Positions 7,045 to 15,877 of a stretch of 64,000 nt of DNA are shown in pieces. Position 1 is the stretch's first letter, and each line of letters opens with the position of its first letter. The stretch lies in assembly GCA_023443455.1 (NCBI GenBank), contig JAEZUE010000074.1, positions 1 to 64,000 of the forward strand, read 5' to 3'. Source of the DNA: Verrucomicrobiota bacterium. Lineage in GTDB: Bacteria > Verrucomicrobiota > Verrucomicrobiia > Opitutales > Opitutaceae. The translations under genes and the position numbers were made by a program. The notes under the pieces were generated by a model that worked only from the letters and a program-made list of their open reading frames with translations, was not told where the DNA came from and did not search any database.

Positions 7045-10000
7045 TCAGAACGAGAACGTGTTGGTGAGCGACCAGGTCATACCTTCCTGGATGCGGTAGC
7101 CGGAGTAGACCGGCTTGCCATCGGAACCAAGGAAGGGCTGCGCAGCCCACGGCACGAGATGCGTGCTGTCGCCGACGTTGCGCAGGTTCAGCTGGATGCG
7201 CCAGTTGATCTTGTCGGTGAGCGAGCGGCCGTAACCAACCCAGAGGTCGAGGGCGTCCTCGGTCGGACCCCAGATGGGCTTGTCCGGATCGAGGTTGTCC
7301 TGCGCGTCGTTGAGGAGGTAGCCGAGCACGGTCTTGTCCTGCCAACGATACGCCATACCGACATTGACGCCCTTGAGGAAGCCGTTGTCGAAGTTGTAGT
7401 TGGTGACCATGTTCACGCGCCACGGCGCAAGCTGGCCGGCCATCTTGCCGTTGGTCTGCACCTGGAACTGGTAGGCCGCCCAGACGGTGGTCTCGTAGGA
7501 CTTGCGGAACGAGTCGCCACCACCCCACCACAGGCGGAGGTCGCCGGCGGCGGTCTGATACTTGGCATACTGAGCCTCGATGAAGCTCACGAGATCGGCA
7601 CCGAGAGCGGTCTGGTAGGCGCGGGTCTTGGAAGCATTGATCGAGACGTTCCAGTTCGGGGTGATCTGGCCGACGAGTTCGAACTCAACACCGGTCGAGA
7701 CATTGTCGATGGTGCCGGTCGGCCAGGTGCCGTTGATGCGGCCACCGCCGGAGGGTTGAACCTGACCCACGTTGACGGTGGGCGTCTGACCCGGGTAGGC
7801 GTTGGCCCAGTCGCCGGCCTTCGCCGCCGAGTAGTTCAGATTGAATCCGTAGGCCTGATACCAGGACTGGGGCATCAGCTGGTCGAGCCAAGACTGCACA
7901 GCCGCCTTCTGGGCGATGGTCTCGGGATGGTTCTTGAAGAGATCGCCATTGGGATCGTTGTAATCCCCGTTCCAGTTCTCCTTGATGGTTGCCCAGTTCC
8001 AGAACCACTCGTTGCCGGAGCTGGCGCCATCGAAGCCGGCGAGGTAGCCCAGCGCAGTATAGGTGCCCCAACCTTCGAGATTGCGCAGCATGTAGGTCTG
8101 GCTGCCCAGCGTCGAAGTTTCGCTGCTGAGGCTCGACATATTGGCGTCGGTGACCGAGGTGCGATACCAAGTGGCCTTCAGGCGGATCTTGTCGTCGAGC
8201 GTACTGAGCACGACGCCAAAGTCCTTCGTACGGCCCTTGGAATTCGGCAGCAGGTTGCCGGCGAAGGAGTAGCGGGTCTCCACGCGGGCATTGCGGCCAT
8301 CGCTGTAGGTCAGGCTGAGGTTGGTGCCGAAGGGCAGCTTGTTGCGCAAGGCCTTCGGAGTGTGGAGAACCACGCCCCAGCTGATGCTGTTGCCTTCGGA
8401 CACACCGGCGACTTCGTCGAGCGCATTGAGCGGCGGATTCGGCTGAGCGACGCCCGACGCTTCGTTGTTCGATGAAGAGGCGCCAGAACGCTGTTCCTGG
8501 GTGTCCTCGCGGTAACCCCAAGTGCCGACGATGGTGTCGTCCCAGAAGTAGCCCTGCCAAGTGAAGGCCTTCGACTCCGTCGTGCGACGGATGCGGCTCA
8601 CGTCGGTATAGAGACGGTCGATATCACCCTGATCGGCGTTGAGCACGGTGAACTGCCGCGAAGTCCAACCAACGTAGTTGGCCGGATTCTCGGACTGGGT
8701 CGACTCCTTGCCCCATTCATAGATGTTGTTCGTGGCGTCGCGGTTATACAACGACTCGTTCCACCAAAACGCGGCCGGATCGACGTCGCTGTTCCACGTG
8801 GAGTCGAACACCTGAATCGAATAGGAGCCGCCAGGCGACTGAACCGCCTTGATCCGCTGCAGATTCAGGCCGGAGGCGCTCGCAACGCCGCGCAGGTCGG
8901 TGCTCAGGTAGGTGATCCAGTCGAGCGCGACGTCGCCGGTGGCGAGCGTGCCCTCGCCCGTGAGGGCGCTCCAGCTCGGATCGACCGCATAGCGGACCCA
9001 GTTGCGGGACTCGACCTTGTAAGTCTCGTCCGAGTACAGACCGGTGACGACGTGACGGCCGAGGATGCTCGAGAGCCAGCCCTTGCCGAGGAAGTCGGAG
9101 GCGCGGATATCGCCGAACAACGTCGCACGGAAGTTCTCGCGATCGGAGAAGTTCGAGCTATTGCCGCCGTTCTTGGCGCTGGAGCCGATGAACGCACTGC
9201 CGGCATTCTCATTGACGACGGCCCCGGGGAAGGACGCCGGCATCACCATCAGATACTGGCGGATATCGACCGAGATGTACGGATCGTTGAGGTTGCGAGT
9301 CTGACCGTCGTCGTACTTCTGGCGGTCATAGACGACCTCGAGGCCGACGCGGTTGTTGAACAGCATCTGCTCGAACGTGACGTTGTAGGCATCCCAGTTC
9401 TGCCACTCCTTCTTGTTCGGGCCGTCGATCAAGTTGTTGTAGTAATCGAAGATCGAGCGGTCGGTGAGCGAAGTGCGCTTGTAGAAACGCTTGTCGGCCG
9501 CCGGGAACATCGAGCTGTCGATCTGGTTGGCGAAGTAGGCATATTCGCCGAAATCGGCGATACCGATGTTCGAGCCGTAGGGGAAGCCGATGCTGCCGTC
9601 GATCTCGCCGACGGAGTTGATACCGTTGAGCGAATCCGGATTCGCCATGATCATCCGGAACGGGTTGGTCGAGGAATTGGTCTCGTAGAAGAACATCGGG
9701 TTCGACGACGACTGAACGCCGTTGCCCATGTACTGCACGATCCACGGATTCTTCGAGTACCCGGTCGCAACCGGGTTTCCGCTCGAAGTCGTGAACATGC
9801 CGGATTCCCAGACTTCCCACGCATCGTAGGTTTTGCGGTCGATCGCGCTGGCGTTGAAAAACGGGGTGATCTTGTCCCACGGCGGCAGGGTACGCGGACG
9901 ATTGGCACGCACCGAACCATGCTCGTAGTTCATACGCACGGTCGAACGGGCGTCGCCGATGCGGAGGAACTTCGGATCCCAGCGCATGGCGCCGTAGATG

Positions 10001-10776
10001 CGCTTGGAGTGGTCGTAGGCCGGCTTCTGACGGTACTTGGTGTCGTCGTCGACGGCCGCCACGCGGACCGCGAGCTCATCATCCATCACGACGTAATTCA
10101 CGTCGATGTTGGTGCGCAGGGAGCCGAAGCTGCCGATGCGGTTCTCGACCTTGCCGGCGGTCTTGAAGCTGGCCGGATTGAGGCTCGAGTTGACGATACC
10201 GGCCGGGCTGCCGAGACCGAAGAGAATCGAATTCGGGCCGCGCTGCAGGTCGACGCGGTCGACGTTGTAGGAGTCCCACGGAATGTCCGACACGAAGAAG
10301 TCGCGGGTGTTGTCCGCGGAGTCCAGACCACGAACACGGGTGTTCTGGCTGGGCTTCAGGAAAGTGCCGCCTTCGTTCGCGCCATCCAGGAAGGTATTGC
10401 CGACCGCGGCGAAGTTGCCACCGACGCCGGCAACTTCCGTGTTGGTCGTGTAAACCAAGAGGTCTTGGGCATTCTTGACGCCCGTGTCGCGGAGGAACTC
10501 GGCGTTCACCACGCTGATGGACGAGGCGATGTCCTTGAGCTCGGTACGGACGCGGGTACCGGCCAACGATTCCGTCACCGAGTAACCGCGATCGGTATCG
10601 GACGAGACCGTGAACGGGGACAGGACAACGATTTCCTCACTCGTTTCCTCGGGCTCGGTGGCAGAGCCTTCGGGTGCAGTCGGCGCGGTCTGCGCCGTTG
10701 CGCAAGTTCCTGCTGCAAGCAACAGGAAAGCGGCCGTCTTCGGGAGACGCGCCGCGTGCGATTGTTTCTGGGTCAT
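7045..10776 (-). CDS. TonB-dependent outer-membrane receptor
   Basis: A 1243-residue TonB-dependent transporter. A signal peptide (KTAAFLLLAAGTCATAQ) is followed by an acidic stretch and the segment EEIVVLSPFTVSSDTDRGY, typical of the very large receptor families of Opitutaceae. The plug domain follows, with TRVRTELKDIASSISVVNAEFLRD and the later DRVDLQRGPNSILFGLGSPAG. The remaining 950 residues form the beta barrel, ending in the outer-membrane signature WSLTNTFSF with a terminal phenylalanine. It would import a bulky substrate (glycan, siderophore or similar) using ExbBD-TonB energy; the substrate cannot be told. No cognate SusD-like gene or transporter is adjacent. A strong terminator follows the stop codon. 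Confidence 0.93.
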   Translation of the reverse strand: MTQKQSHAARLPKTAAFLLLAAGTCATAQTAPTAPEGSATEPEETSEEIVVLSPFTVSSDTDRGYSVTESLAGTRVRTELKDIASSISVVNAEFLRDTGVKNAQDLLVYTTNTEVAGVGGNFAAVGNTFLDGANEGGTFLKPSQNTRVRGLDSADNTRDFFVSDIPWDSYNVDRVDLQRGPNSILFGLGSPAGIVNSSLNPASFKTAGKVENRIGSFGSLRTNIDVNYVVMDDELAVRVAAVDDDTKYRQKPAYDHSKRIYGAMRWDPKFLRIGDARSTVRMNYEHGSVRANRPRTLPPWDKITPFFNASAIDRKTYDAWEVWESGMFTTSSGNPVATGYSKNPWIVQYMGNGVQSSSNPMFFYETNSSTNPFRMIMANPDSLNGINSVGEIDGSIGFPYGSNIGIADFGEYAYFANQIDSSMFPAADKRFYKRTSLTDRSIFDYYNNLIDGPNKKEWQNWDAYNVTFEQMLFNNRVGLEVVYDRQKYDDGQTRNLNDPYISVDIRQYLMVMPASFPGAVVNENAGSAFIGSSAKNGGNSSNFSDRENFRATLFGDIRASDFLGKGWLSSILGRHVVTGLYSDETYKVESRNWVRYAVDPSWSALTGEGTLATGDVALDWITYLSTDLRGVASASGLNLQRIKAVQSPGGSYSIQVFDSTWNSDVDPAAFWWNESLYNRDATNNIYEWGKESTQSENPANYVGWTSRQFTVLNADQGDIDRLYTDVSRIRRTTESKAFTWQGYFWDDTIVGTWGYREDTQEQRSGASSSNNEASGVAQPNPPLNALDEVAGVSEGNSISWGVVLHTPKALRNKLPFGTNLSLTYSDGRNARVETRYSFAGNLLPNSKGRTKDFGVVLSTLDDKIRLKATWYRTSVTDANMSSLSSETSTLGSQTYMLRNLEGWGTYTALGYLAGFDGASSGNEWFWNWATIKENWNGDYNDPNGDLFKNHPETIAQKAAVQSWLDQLMPQSWYQAYGFNLNYSAAKAGDWANAYPGQTPTVNVGQVQPSGGGRINGTWPTGTIDNVSTGVEFELVGQITPNWNVSINASKTRAYQTALGADLVSFIEAQYAKYQTAAGDLRLWWGGGDSFRKSYETTVWAAYQFQVQTNGKMAGQLAPWRVNMVTNYNFDNGFLKGVNVGMAYRWQDKTVLGYLLNDAQDNLDPDKPIWGPTEDALDLWVGYGRSLTDKINWRIQLNLRNVGDSTHLVPWAAQPFLGSDGKPVYSGYRIQEGMTWSLTNTFSF

Positions 10777-11225
10777 AGCGTGTTTTTAGTACTGGGGTTG
10801 TGCTTTCAGCGCGGAGCCAGGAAGCCCCACGGCGAAATTGGGAATCAACGCCGGCACCCGCAGCCCGGCCGACGAACACCCGCAGCGACAGACAGAGACG
10901 CTCCGGAATCCAGTACGCCAGCAGGGGCCTCCAATAGCGGGAGACGACGAGTCTGCAGGAGGCGAAACATGGCGGGCGTATGCGGCGGCACCGAGTCGGC
11001 TGGCGGGTTGTGCGACGTGGGGGAAACGGGGGTTGAGTGAACGCTAAATGAGCTTCCGCCCGATCACCGGCAAGACATTTTTGCTTAAATCACCCCGTGA
11101 ATCCCCCTGTTTTCGGACCGAAATACCACGTCGAGAAACCCGTCCAACCGGGACGCCCGGAGCCTCGCCGCCTCCCCCTCACAAGGAGCACGGCGCCCGT
11201 CCGTACCCACCATTCAACCTAGAAA

Positions 11226-11446
11226 CGGCAGTTCGGACAGGTCACCGAGACAGAGGAGAGCCGGAAGGAGAACACGGAGAGATGTTTGGCAACATTACGC
11301 CGCGAGTTGCTACACTCACCCCAGAGGTGAACCGCGCGACGAACCATTTTCTCTCCGAACTCTCTGTGCTCTCGTGCCTTGGCTCTGAGCCCTCTGTGTC
11401 CAACTGCTGAATTTGGGTTCAAACTGGCGGGGCACGAGGCCCCGCC
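11226..11446. repeat. Imperfect inverted-repeat element in the receptor-purB intergenic region
   Basis: The 855-bp gap 10777-11631 has no convincing gene. Positions 11226-11411 have ends that are imperfect reverse complements (GGCAGTTCGGAC near 11228; GTCCAACTGC near 11399) and purine-rich versus pyrimidine-rich arms built from GAGAACACGGAGAG-like and CTCTCTGTGCTCTCG-like words. A separate hairpin follows at 11426-11446 (8-bp stem GGCGGGGC/GCCCCGCC). This resembles the non-coding dispersed repeats common in Verrucomicrobiota and Planctomycetota. The stretch 10777-11225 holds only the upstream region of the receptor gene, with no promoter I can name. Confidence 0.5.
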
Positions 11447-11484
11447 CTCGCCCCGGACTGCATGGGCTGCGCTGAGGCCGTGAT

Positions 11485-11609
11485 GATGCGGTCGAGAGAC
11501 GCGCGTCGAGGGACGAGCGTCAAACCATCGGTGGCGAGCTTTCATCACGAATGCTTCGCTCGATCTCCTCTGTGATTGGCCCCTCGCCGCTCGTCTCTCG
11601 TCACTCGAC
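11485..11609. repeat. 125-bp dispersed element, copy 1
   Basis: Near-identical to 14379-14502: both begin GATGCGGTCGAGAG, share a long identical core (CAAACCATCGGTGGCGAGCT onward) and end near TCACTCGAC. The two ends of each copy are imperfect inverted repeats (GTCGAGAG... against CTCGTCACTCGAC). It lies just 3' of purB on the minus strand, so it could form a structured 3' end. Confidence 0.75.
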
Positions 11610-11631
11610 TCCTGAATGACCACGTATAGGA

Positions 11632-13182
11632 TCAGAGCAGCGGCGCCGGTTCGTAGGCGGCGGCCTTGGCATGGCGGCGCAACAGCGGCTTCACTTGGCC
11701 CACGAACGCATCGACCTGGTGCGGCGCCGCCCCGACAAAGCGGTCGTTCTCCGAGAGGATCGCCCGCAGCATCTTCTTGGAGAGCCCGAGCCGCTTGTCG
11801 CCGGCCAGGCGCTCCAGCATGTCGCCGTCGCCATTGCCCGACCCGCCTTCGCGGATCGCCTTCGCCGCGGCGAGGGCATGCTCCTTGATCGCCTCATGCG
11901 CCGTCTCGCGGCCCGCGCCGGCCTTCACCGCCTCCATCAGGATCGTGGTGGTGGCGAGGAACGGCAGGTTGCGCTCGTTCTCGGCGGCGATGGCCGCGGG
12001 GAAGACATCCATGCGCTGGAGCACCGTGAGGAAAGTCTCGAGCAGACCGTCGATGGCGAAGAACGCGTCGGGCAACGCCACGCGGCGCACGACCGAGCAG
12101 GACACGTCGCCCTCGTTCCACTGGTGGCCGGCCAACCCGCCGGTCATCACCGCCAGGCCCTGGAGGATTGTATGGAAACCGCAGATGCGCTCGCAGTTGC
12201 GGGCGTTCACCTTGTGCGGCATCGCCGACGAGCCCACCTGCCCCTTCTGGAAACCCTCGGTGAGCAGGCCCTGCCCGGCCATGAGGCGCAGCGTCGTCGC
12301 GAAGCTCGCCGCCGCGGCGGAGACCTGCCCGAGGGCGGTGACGACCTCGTGATCGAGACTGCGCGGATACACCTGGCCGACGCACGTGAACACCGCCTTG
12401 AACCCGAGATGCTTGAGGATGCGCGACTCGAGCTCCTGCACACGATCGGCGCGCCCGCCGAGCAACGTCAGCTGGTCGAGCTGGGTGCCGACCGCGCCCT
12501 TGAGACCGCGCACCGGATACCGCTCGAGCAGGTTCTCGAGCCGGTCGAAGGCGAGCAGCAGTTCCTCCCCGAAGATCGCGATGCGCTTGCCGAGCGTGGT
12601 CGGCTGGGCGGGCACGTTGTGGGTGCGCCCGGTGATCATCACGTCGCGGTACATCGCCGCGCGCGAGGAGAGCCCGGCGAGGGCGGCGATGGTCTTGTCG
12701 CGCACCAGCCGCAGACTGCGCTGCACCTGCAGCTGCTCGACGTTCTCGGTCAGGTCCCGGCTCGTCATGCCGAGATGGATAAACTGCCGCTTCGCCAGGT
12801 CGGAGAACTCCTCGATGCGCGCCTTCACGTCGTGGAGCGTGGCGCGTTCGCGCTGCGCGATCGAAGCCAGGTCGATGTTCTGCTTCACGCGCTCGTAGTC
12901 GCGGATCGCCTCGGCCGGGATCGGCACGCCGAGGTCGCGCTGTGCCTTCATCACCGCGATCCAGAAATCGCGCTCCAACAGGATCCGCCCCTCGCCCGAC
13001 CAGATGCCGCGCAACGCCGCGGAGGCATAGCGGTCGGCGAGCACGTTGGAGATGACCGAGGGCTCGGCCGCATTCACGGGAGCGGGAGCCGCGACTTTGG
13101 CGGCGGAGCGTTTGGCGGAGGTTTTGGCAGGCACCCGTAGAGCCAAAACGAAACGGGTGTTCGCTGACAATCCCGCAAGCAC
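11632..13182 (-). CDS. purB: Adenylosuccinate lyase
   Basis: Fumarase/aspartase-superfamily enzyme of purine synthesis that removes fumarate from SAICAR and from adenylosuccinate. Family motifs are visible: FIHLGMTSRDLTENVEQ, ITGRTHNVPAQPTTLGKR (catalytic histidine region), and the signature loop VGSSAMPHKVNARNCERICG with the catalytic serine of SSAMPHK. The protein is about 500 residues; the start is uncertain. The listed GTG (13182) lies 16 bp after holA, a second in-frame GTG lies near 13131, and the first ATG is too far inside the fold. The Ala/Lys-rich N-terminal 40 residues are not conserved. It is downstream of holA on the same strand. A 125-bp repeat follows the stop codon. Confidence 0.93.
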   Translation of the reverse strand: MLAGLSANTRFVLALRVPAKTSAKRSAAKVAAPAPVNAAEPSVISNVLADRYASAALRGIWSGEGRILLERDFWIAVMKAQRDLGVPIPAEAIRDYERVKQNIDLASIAQRERATLHDVKARIEEFSDLAKRQFIHLGMTSRDLTENVEQLQVQRSLRLVRDKTIAALAGLSSRAAMYRDVMITGRTHNVPAQPTTLGKRIAIFGEELLLAFDRLENLLERYPVRGLKGAVGTQLDQLTLLGGRADRVQELESRILKHLGFKAVFTCVGQVYPRSLDHEVVTALGQVSAAAASFATTLRLMAGQGLLTEGFQKGQVGSSAMPHKVNARNCERICGFHTILQGLAVMTGGLAGHQWNEGDVSCSVVRRVALPDAFFAIDGLLETFLTVLQRMDVFPAAIAAENERNLPFLATTTILMEAVKAGAGRETAHEAIKEHALAAAKAIREGGSGNGDGDMLERLAGDKRLGLSKKMLRAILSENDRFVGAAPHQVDAFVGQVKPLLRRHAKAAAYEPAPLL

Positions 13183-13198
13183 CGAAGCGCGCCCGCAA

Positions 13199-14293
13199 TC
13201 AGCTCAGGCAGCGCACGGCCATCTCGCGCAACACTTCCTCCTGGTCGTTCGGCCGGTCGAGCATGCGCTGGAACGTCGCGTAGAATTCCTGCTGGTTGTC
13301 GATCATGCGCTTCAACGACGGCATCTTCGACGACGACGCGAGCTTGCCCAGATACCAGAGGTTCTGCGTGAAGATATTGCAGGCGCTCTTCTCCTTCAGG
13401 TCGCCGTACGCCTTGCCGTACGCCGCCTGCGCCTTCGCGAAACCGGCCTTGTCGAGCCCGCCCGGCCCGAGCCTCACCTCGCCGGCGTCGATCAACATCT
13501 TCACCTGGATGAGCAGCCGATTGCGGTTCTGCAGCGACGAAAGAATCGGACGCGCATCGCCGCCCGCAAAGAAGTGCCGATGCAGCGCCTCGAGCGTCCA
13601 TTGCAGGTTGCCCGAGAAAAACGCTTCCGCCGCCTCGAAGAAATCGCCCTCCGCCGTCGTCGCCACGATGTCGGCGACATCCGCCTCGGCGATCGTGCCG
13701 CCCTCGACGCCGACATAGGCCGCGAGCTTGCGCACCTCCTCGACCAGGAGCCGCGTATTGCCGCCGACCTTCGCGACGAGCAACGGCAACGCATCCGGCC
13801 CAAATTTCACGCCCTGGGTCGCCGCCTCGCCCAACGCGACCTGCTGCAGCGTCGCCTCGTCGCCGGGCTCGCCGCCGACGAGCGCGAAATCGGAGTTGGC
13901 CTCGACCCATTTCATGAACGCCCGGCGGCGGTCCACCGGCGACGCCGTGACCAGCACCCCGACCTGCTCCGGATCGAGCCCGCCGAGCAGGCTCTTGAGC
14001 TCCTCGACCTGCTTGAGCGTGCTTTCGGAACGGCCTGTCACCGAGTCGCCGAGAAAGTTCACGTCCTTGAGCCACACGAAACGCCGGCCGCCGAAGAGCC
14101 CGAGCGTCTGCACCGCGTCGCGGAACTTGTTCACCGCCGCCTCGACCTCGCCCACATTGTTGGCGAAACCGCTCACCACCTCGCGGGAAAAATCATCGGC
14201 CACCTCGGCCGCCAGGGTGCCGAAACGCTCCTTGCCGAGCCGTCCCACGACAAAATCGTCGGGACCGCAGATGAAGGTGAATGCGCCGCTCAT
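13199..14293 (-). CDS. holA: DNA polymerase III delta subunit
   Basis: A 364-residue clamp-loader delta subunit, which opens the beta clamp within the DnaX complex. Recognisable features are the N-terminal strand FTFICGPDDFVVGR, LFGGRRFVWLKDVNFLGDS, the C-terminal helical collar domain, and DARPILSSLQNRNRLLIQVKML. Length fits the family (about 340). It is upstream of purB with a 16-bp gap and is preceded on the minus strand by the 125-bp repeat copy 2. The AAA+ fold is typically degenerate in delta, and no Walker motif is seen, as expected. Confidence 0.88.
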   Translation of the reverse strand: MSGAFTFICGPDDFVVGRLGKERFGTLAAEVADDFSREVVSGFANNVGEVEAAVNKFRDAVQTLGLFGGRRFVWLKDVNFLGDSVTGRSESTLKQVEELKSLLGGLDPEQVGVLVTASPVDRRRAFMKWVEANSDFALVGGEPGDEATLQQVALGEAATQGVKFGPDALPLLVAKVGGNTRLLVEEVRKLAAYVGVEGGTIAEADVADIVATTAEGDFFEAAEAFFSGNLQWTLEALHRHFFAGGDARPILSSLQNRNRLLIQVKMLIDAGEVRLGPGGLDKAGFAKAQAAYGKAYGDLKEKSACNIFTQNLWYLGKLASSSKMPSLKRMIDNQQEFYATFQRMLDRPNDQEEVLREMAVRCLS

Positions 14294-14378
14294 GAGGAGG
14301 CGCGATGGGAAAGCGAAACCGGGCGCTTGTCGAGAACGCGCCTCGCCGGCCCGGCAAACAATCCGGCTCAGCCGGGTT

Positions 14379-14502
14379 GATGCGGTCGAGAGGCGAGCGT
14401 CGAGGGACGAGCGTCAAACCATCGGTGGCGAGCTTTCACCACAATTGCTTCGCTCGATCTCCTCTGTGATCGGCCCCTCGACGCTTGTCACTCGTCACTC
14501 GA
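14379..14502. repeat. 125-bp dispersed element, copy 2
   Basis: Second copy of the element at 11485-11609, in the same orientation and about 90% identical by eye. It fills almost the whole space between the holA start and the RluA-like gene stop. Inner potential hairpin: GGTGGCGAGCTTTCACC. Differences between copies include changes on both arms, so the ends may have drifted separately. Confidence 0.75.
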
Positions 14503-14517
14503 CCGAATGCCTACGGC

Positions 14518-15324
14518 TCAGAGCCCGAGGTGCTCGCCGAGGCGCTTGATCAGCACGCCGAACGGCTTCGGCAGCGGCGCCTCCGCCACGACCTTGTTGC
14601 CCTCCGCATCCGGAAACGTGATGCGCGCGAGGTGCAGGCAGAGTTCGCCGTACAGCGGCAGCTCGGTCTTCGAGCCCGACGGCCGGTAGTTGCGCTTGAT
14701 CTCCGAGAGGAAGATCGGGGTGGTCTTCGCGTAGCGCGACTCGCCGACGATCGGCAACCCCGTCTCCGCCGCGTGCAGACGAATCTGGTGCACCCGGTTG
14801 AAGGTCGTCGTCGCCGTCCAGACCGAATAGCCACGGAAACGCTTCTCGAGGGCGAAACGCGTCACCGTCTTCTTGCCGCTGGCATGCGAGACCAGCATGC
14901 GCGACTCGGTCGCATGCGGCGCCAACGGCAGCTCGCACGAGACCACGTCCTTGGCGATGCGGCCCATCGTCACGAAGCGGTAGGTCAGCTCCACCTGGGC
15001 CGAGCCGAGCGCATTGGCCAGGCGGGCGGCCTCGTCGTCGTTGGTCGCGCACAGCACCGCCCCGGAGGCCACGAGGTCGGGCCCCACGATCGCGTGGAAC
15101 GAGTCGATCCCCAGGCGGGCCAGCTGCGGCTTGCCCGCGTCGAGCTGCCGCCGCACCTCCCGCACCATGTCGGTGCCACGTGGAATCCACGGATCGGACA
15201 CGCACGGCACGCCGGCGGTCTTGGTCAGCACCAACCACCCCGGGCCACGCGCAACGATGGGCAGCCGGAGCGGTTCGCGGTCGAGCGTCTCGGGCGGAAA
15301 ACTGATGAAATCGTCGGCGGACAT
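14518..15324 (-). CDS. RluA-family RNA pseudouridine synthase, atypical active-site loop
   Basis: A 268-residue protein with the fold markers of the RluA family, which isomerises uridine in rRNA or tRNA: LVLTKTAGVPC near the N-terminus, TTFNRVHQIRLHAAETGLPIVGE (the conserved RVHQIR segment), and LCLHLARITFPD. The usual catalytic box HRLDxxTSG is altered to VGPDLVASG. The aspartate and SG are kept, but the preceding histidine and arginine are not. It may be a divergent active enzyme or a catalytically dead RNA-binding relative. It lies between rpsT (whose terminator precedes it) and holA. Confidence 0.75.
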   Translation of the reverse strand: MSADDFISFPPETLDREPLRLPIVARGPGWLVLTKTAGVPCVSDPWIPRGTDMVREVRRQLDAGKPQLARLGIDSFHAIVGPDLVASGAVLCATNDDEAARLANALGSAQVELTYRFVTMGRIAKDVVSCELPLAPHATESRMLVSHASGKKTVTRFALEKRFRGYSVWTATTTFNRVHQIRLHAAETGLPIVGESRYAKTTPIFLSEIKRNYRPSGSKTELPLYGELCLHLARITFPDAEGNKVVAEAPLPKPFGVLIKRLGEHLGL

Positions 15325-15370
15325 GATGGTTGGGCTTTCGGAAACGGGTGGTTTCGACCCCTCCGCCCCA

Positions 15371-15405
15371 CAAAAACAAAACCCCCACGCGAGGGTGCGT
15401 GAGGG
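15371..15405 (-). terminator. Rho-independent terminator after rpsT
   Basis: On the minus strand a 9-bp stem (15405-15397 with 15390-15382, one G-T pair) is followed by TTTTGTTTTTG. It begins about 28 bp after the rpsT stop codon. Confidence 0.85.
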
Positions 15406-15433
15406 TGCAGATGCGGGGTCGAGCCGGTCGGAC

Positions 15434-15697
15434 TCAGGCCTTCACGAGGATGACCTTGCTCAGCTGCGACTTGTGGCGGGCGACGGCGTTCTTGTGCACG
15501 ACGTTGACCTTGGCGGCCTTGTCGAGAGCGGAGACCAAGTCGATCGCGGCCACGCGGGCCTCGTCGCTCTTGCCCTCTTGGGTAAGCTTCGCGACCTTGC
15601 GCGAGAGGGTCTTCAGACGCGTCTTGACGGTCTTGTTGCGCTGTTGGCGGCGGACCGACTGACGGGCGGCCTTGATGGCAGATTTGGTATTGGCCAT
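15434..15697 (-). CDS. rpsT: 30S ribosomal protein S20
   Basis: An 87-residue basic helical protein of the small subunit: MANTKSAIKAARQSVRRQ at the N-terminus, KTRLKTLSRKVAKL, and a C-terminal VVHKNAVARHKSQLSK, all diagnostic of S20, which binds 16S rRNA helices. Length is normal. It appears to be a single-gene unit, with its own terminator downstream and a TTGACA-like -35 in the divergent region with the LacI-type regulator. Confidence 0.97.
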   Translation of the reverse strand: MANTKSAIKAARQSVRRQQRNKTVKTRLKTLSRKVAKLTQEGKSDEARVAAIDLVSALDKAAKVNVVHKNAVARHKSQLSKVILVKA

Positions 15698-15747
15698 GAC
15701 GTAAATTGGATCGAAGGAAGGGGCGAAAACTCAAAATACGGGGGGCA

Positions 15748-15753
15748 TGTCAA
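15748..15753 (-). promoter_or_regulatory. Candidate -35 box for rpsT
   Basis: Reads TTGACA on the minus strand, 51 bp upstream of the rpsT start codon. The -10 partner at a 17-bp spacing (GTTTTC) is weak, so the promoter call is tentative. Confidence 0.35.
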
Positions 15754-15877
15754 GCGTGGAGTCGGCAGGGATTTCGCGCCGCGCGGTCCAAAAGCGAAAT
15801 ATCCGGCCGGATCGGGGCTTGCCGTCCTTTGGGCGCCTGCTCTGATTTAACCTCCCCGAAACGCAGGCAAACCCTTC

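Noticed and set aside
9052..11040. 662-codon plus-strand frame opposite the TonB-dependent receptor
   Set aside because: It is the antisense of a well-supported receptor; the translation is Val/Gly/Asp/Arg-rich with no domain, a known side effect of high-GC codon use.
11048..11410. 120-codon frame in the receptor-purB gap
   Set aside because: Its C-terminal part is the translation of the inverted repeat arm (CTCTCTGTGCTCTCG words); no conserved protein and no ribosome-binding site.
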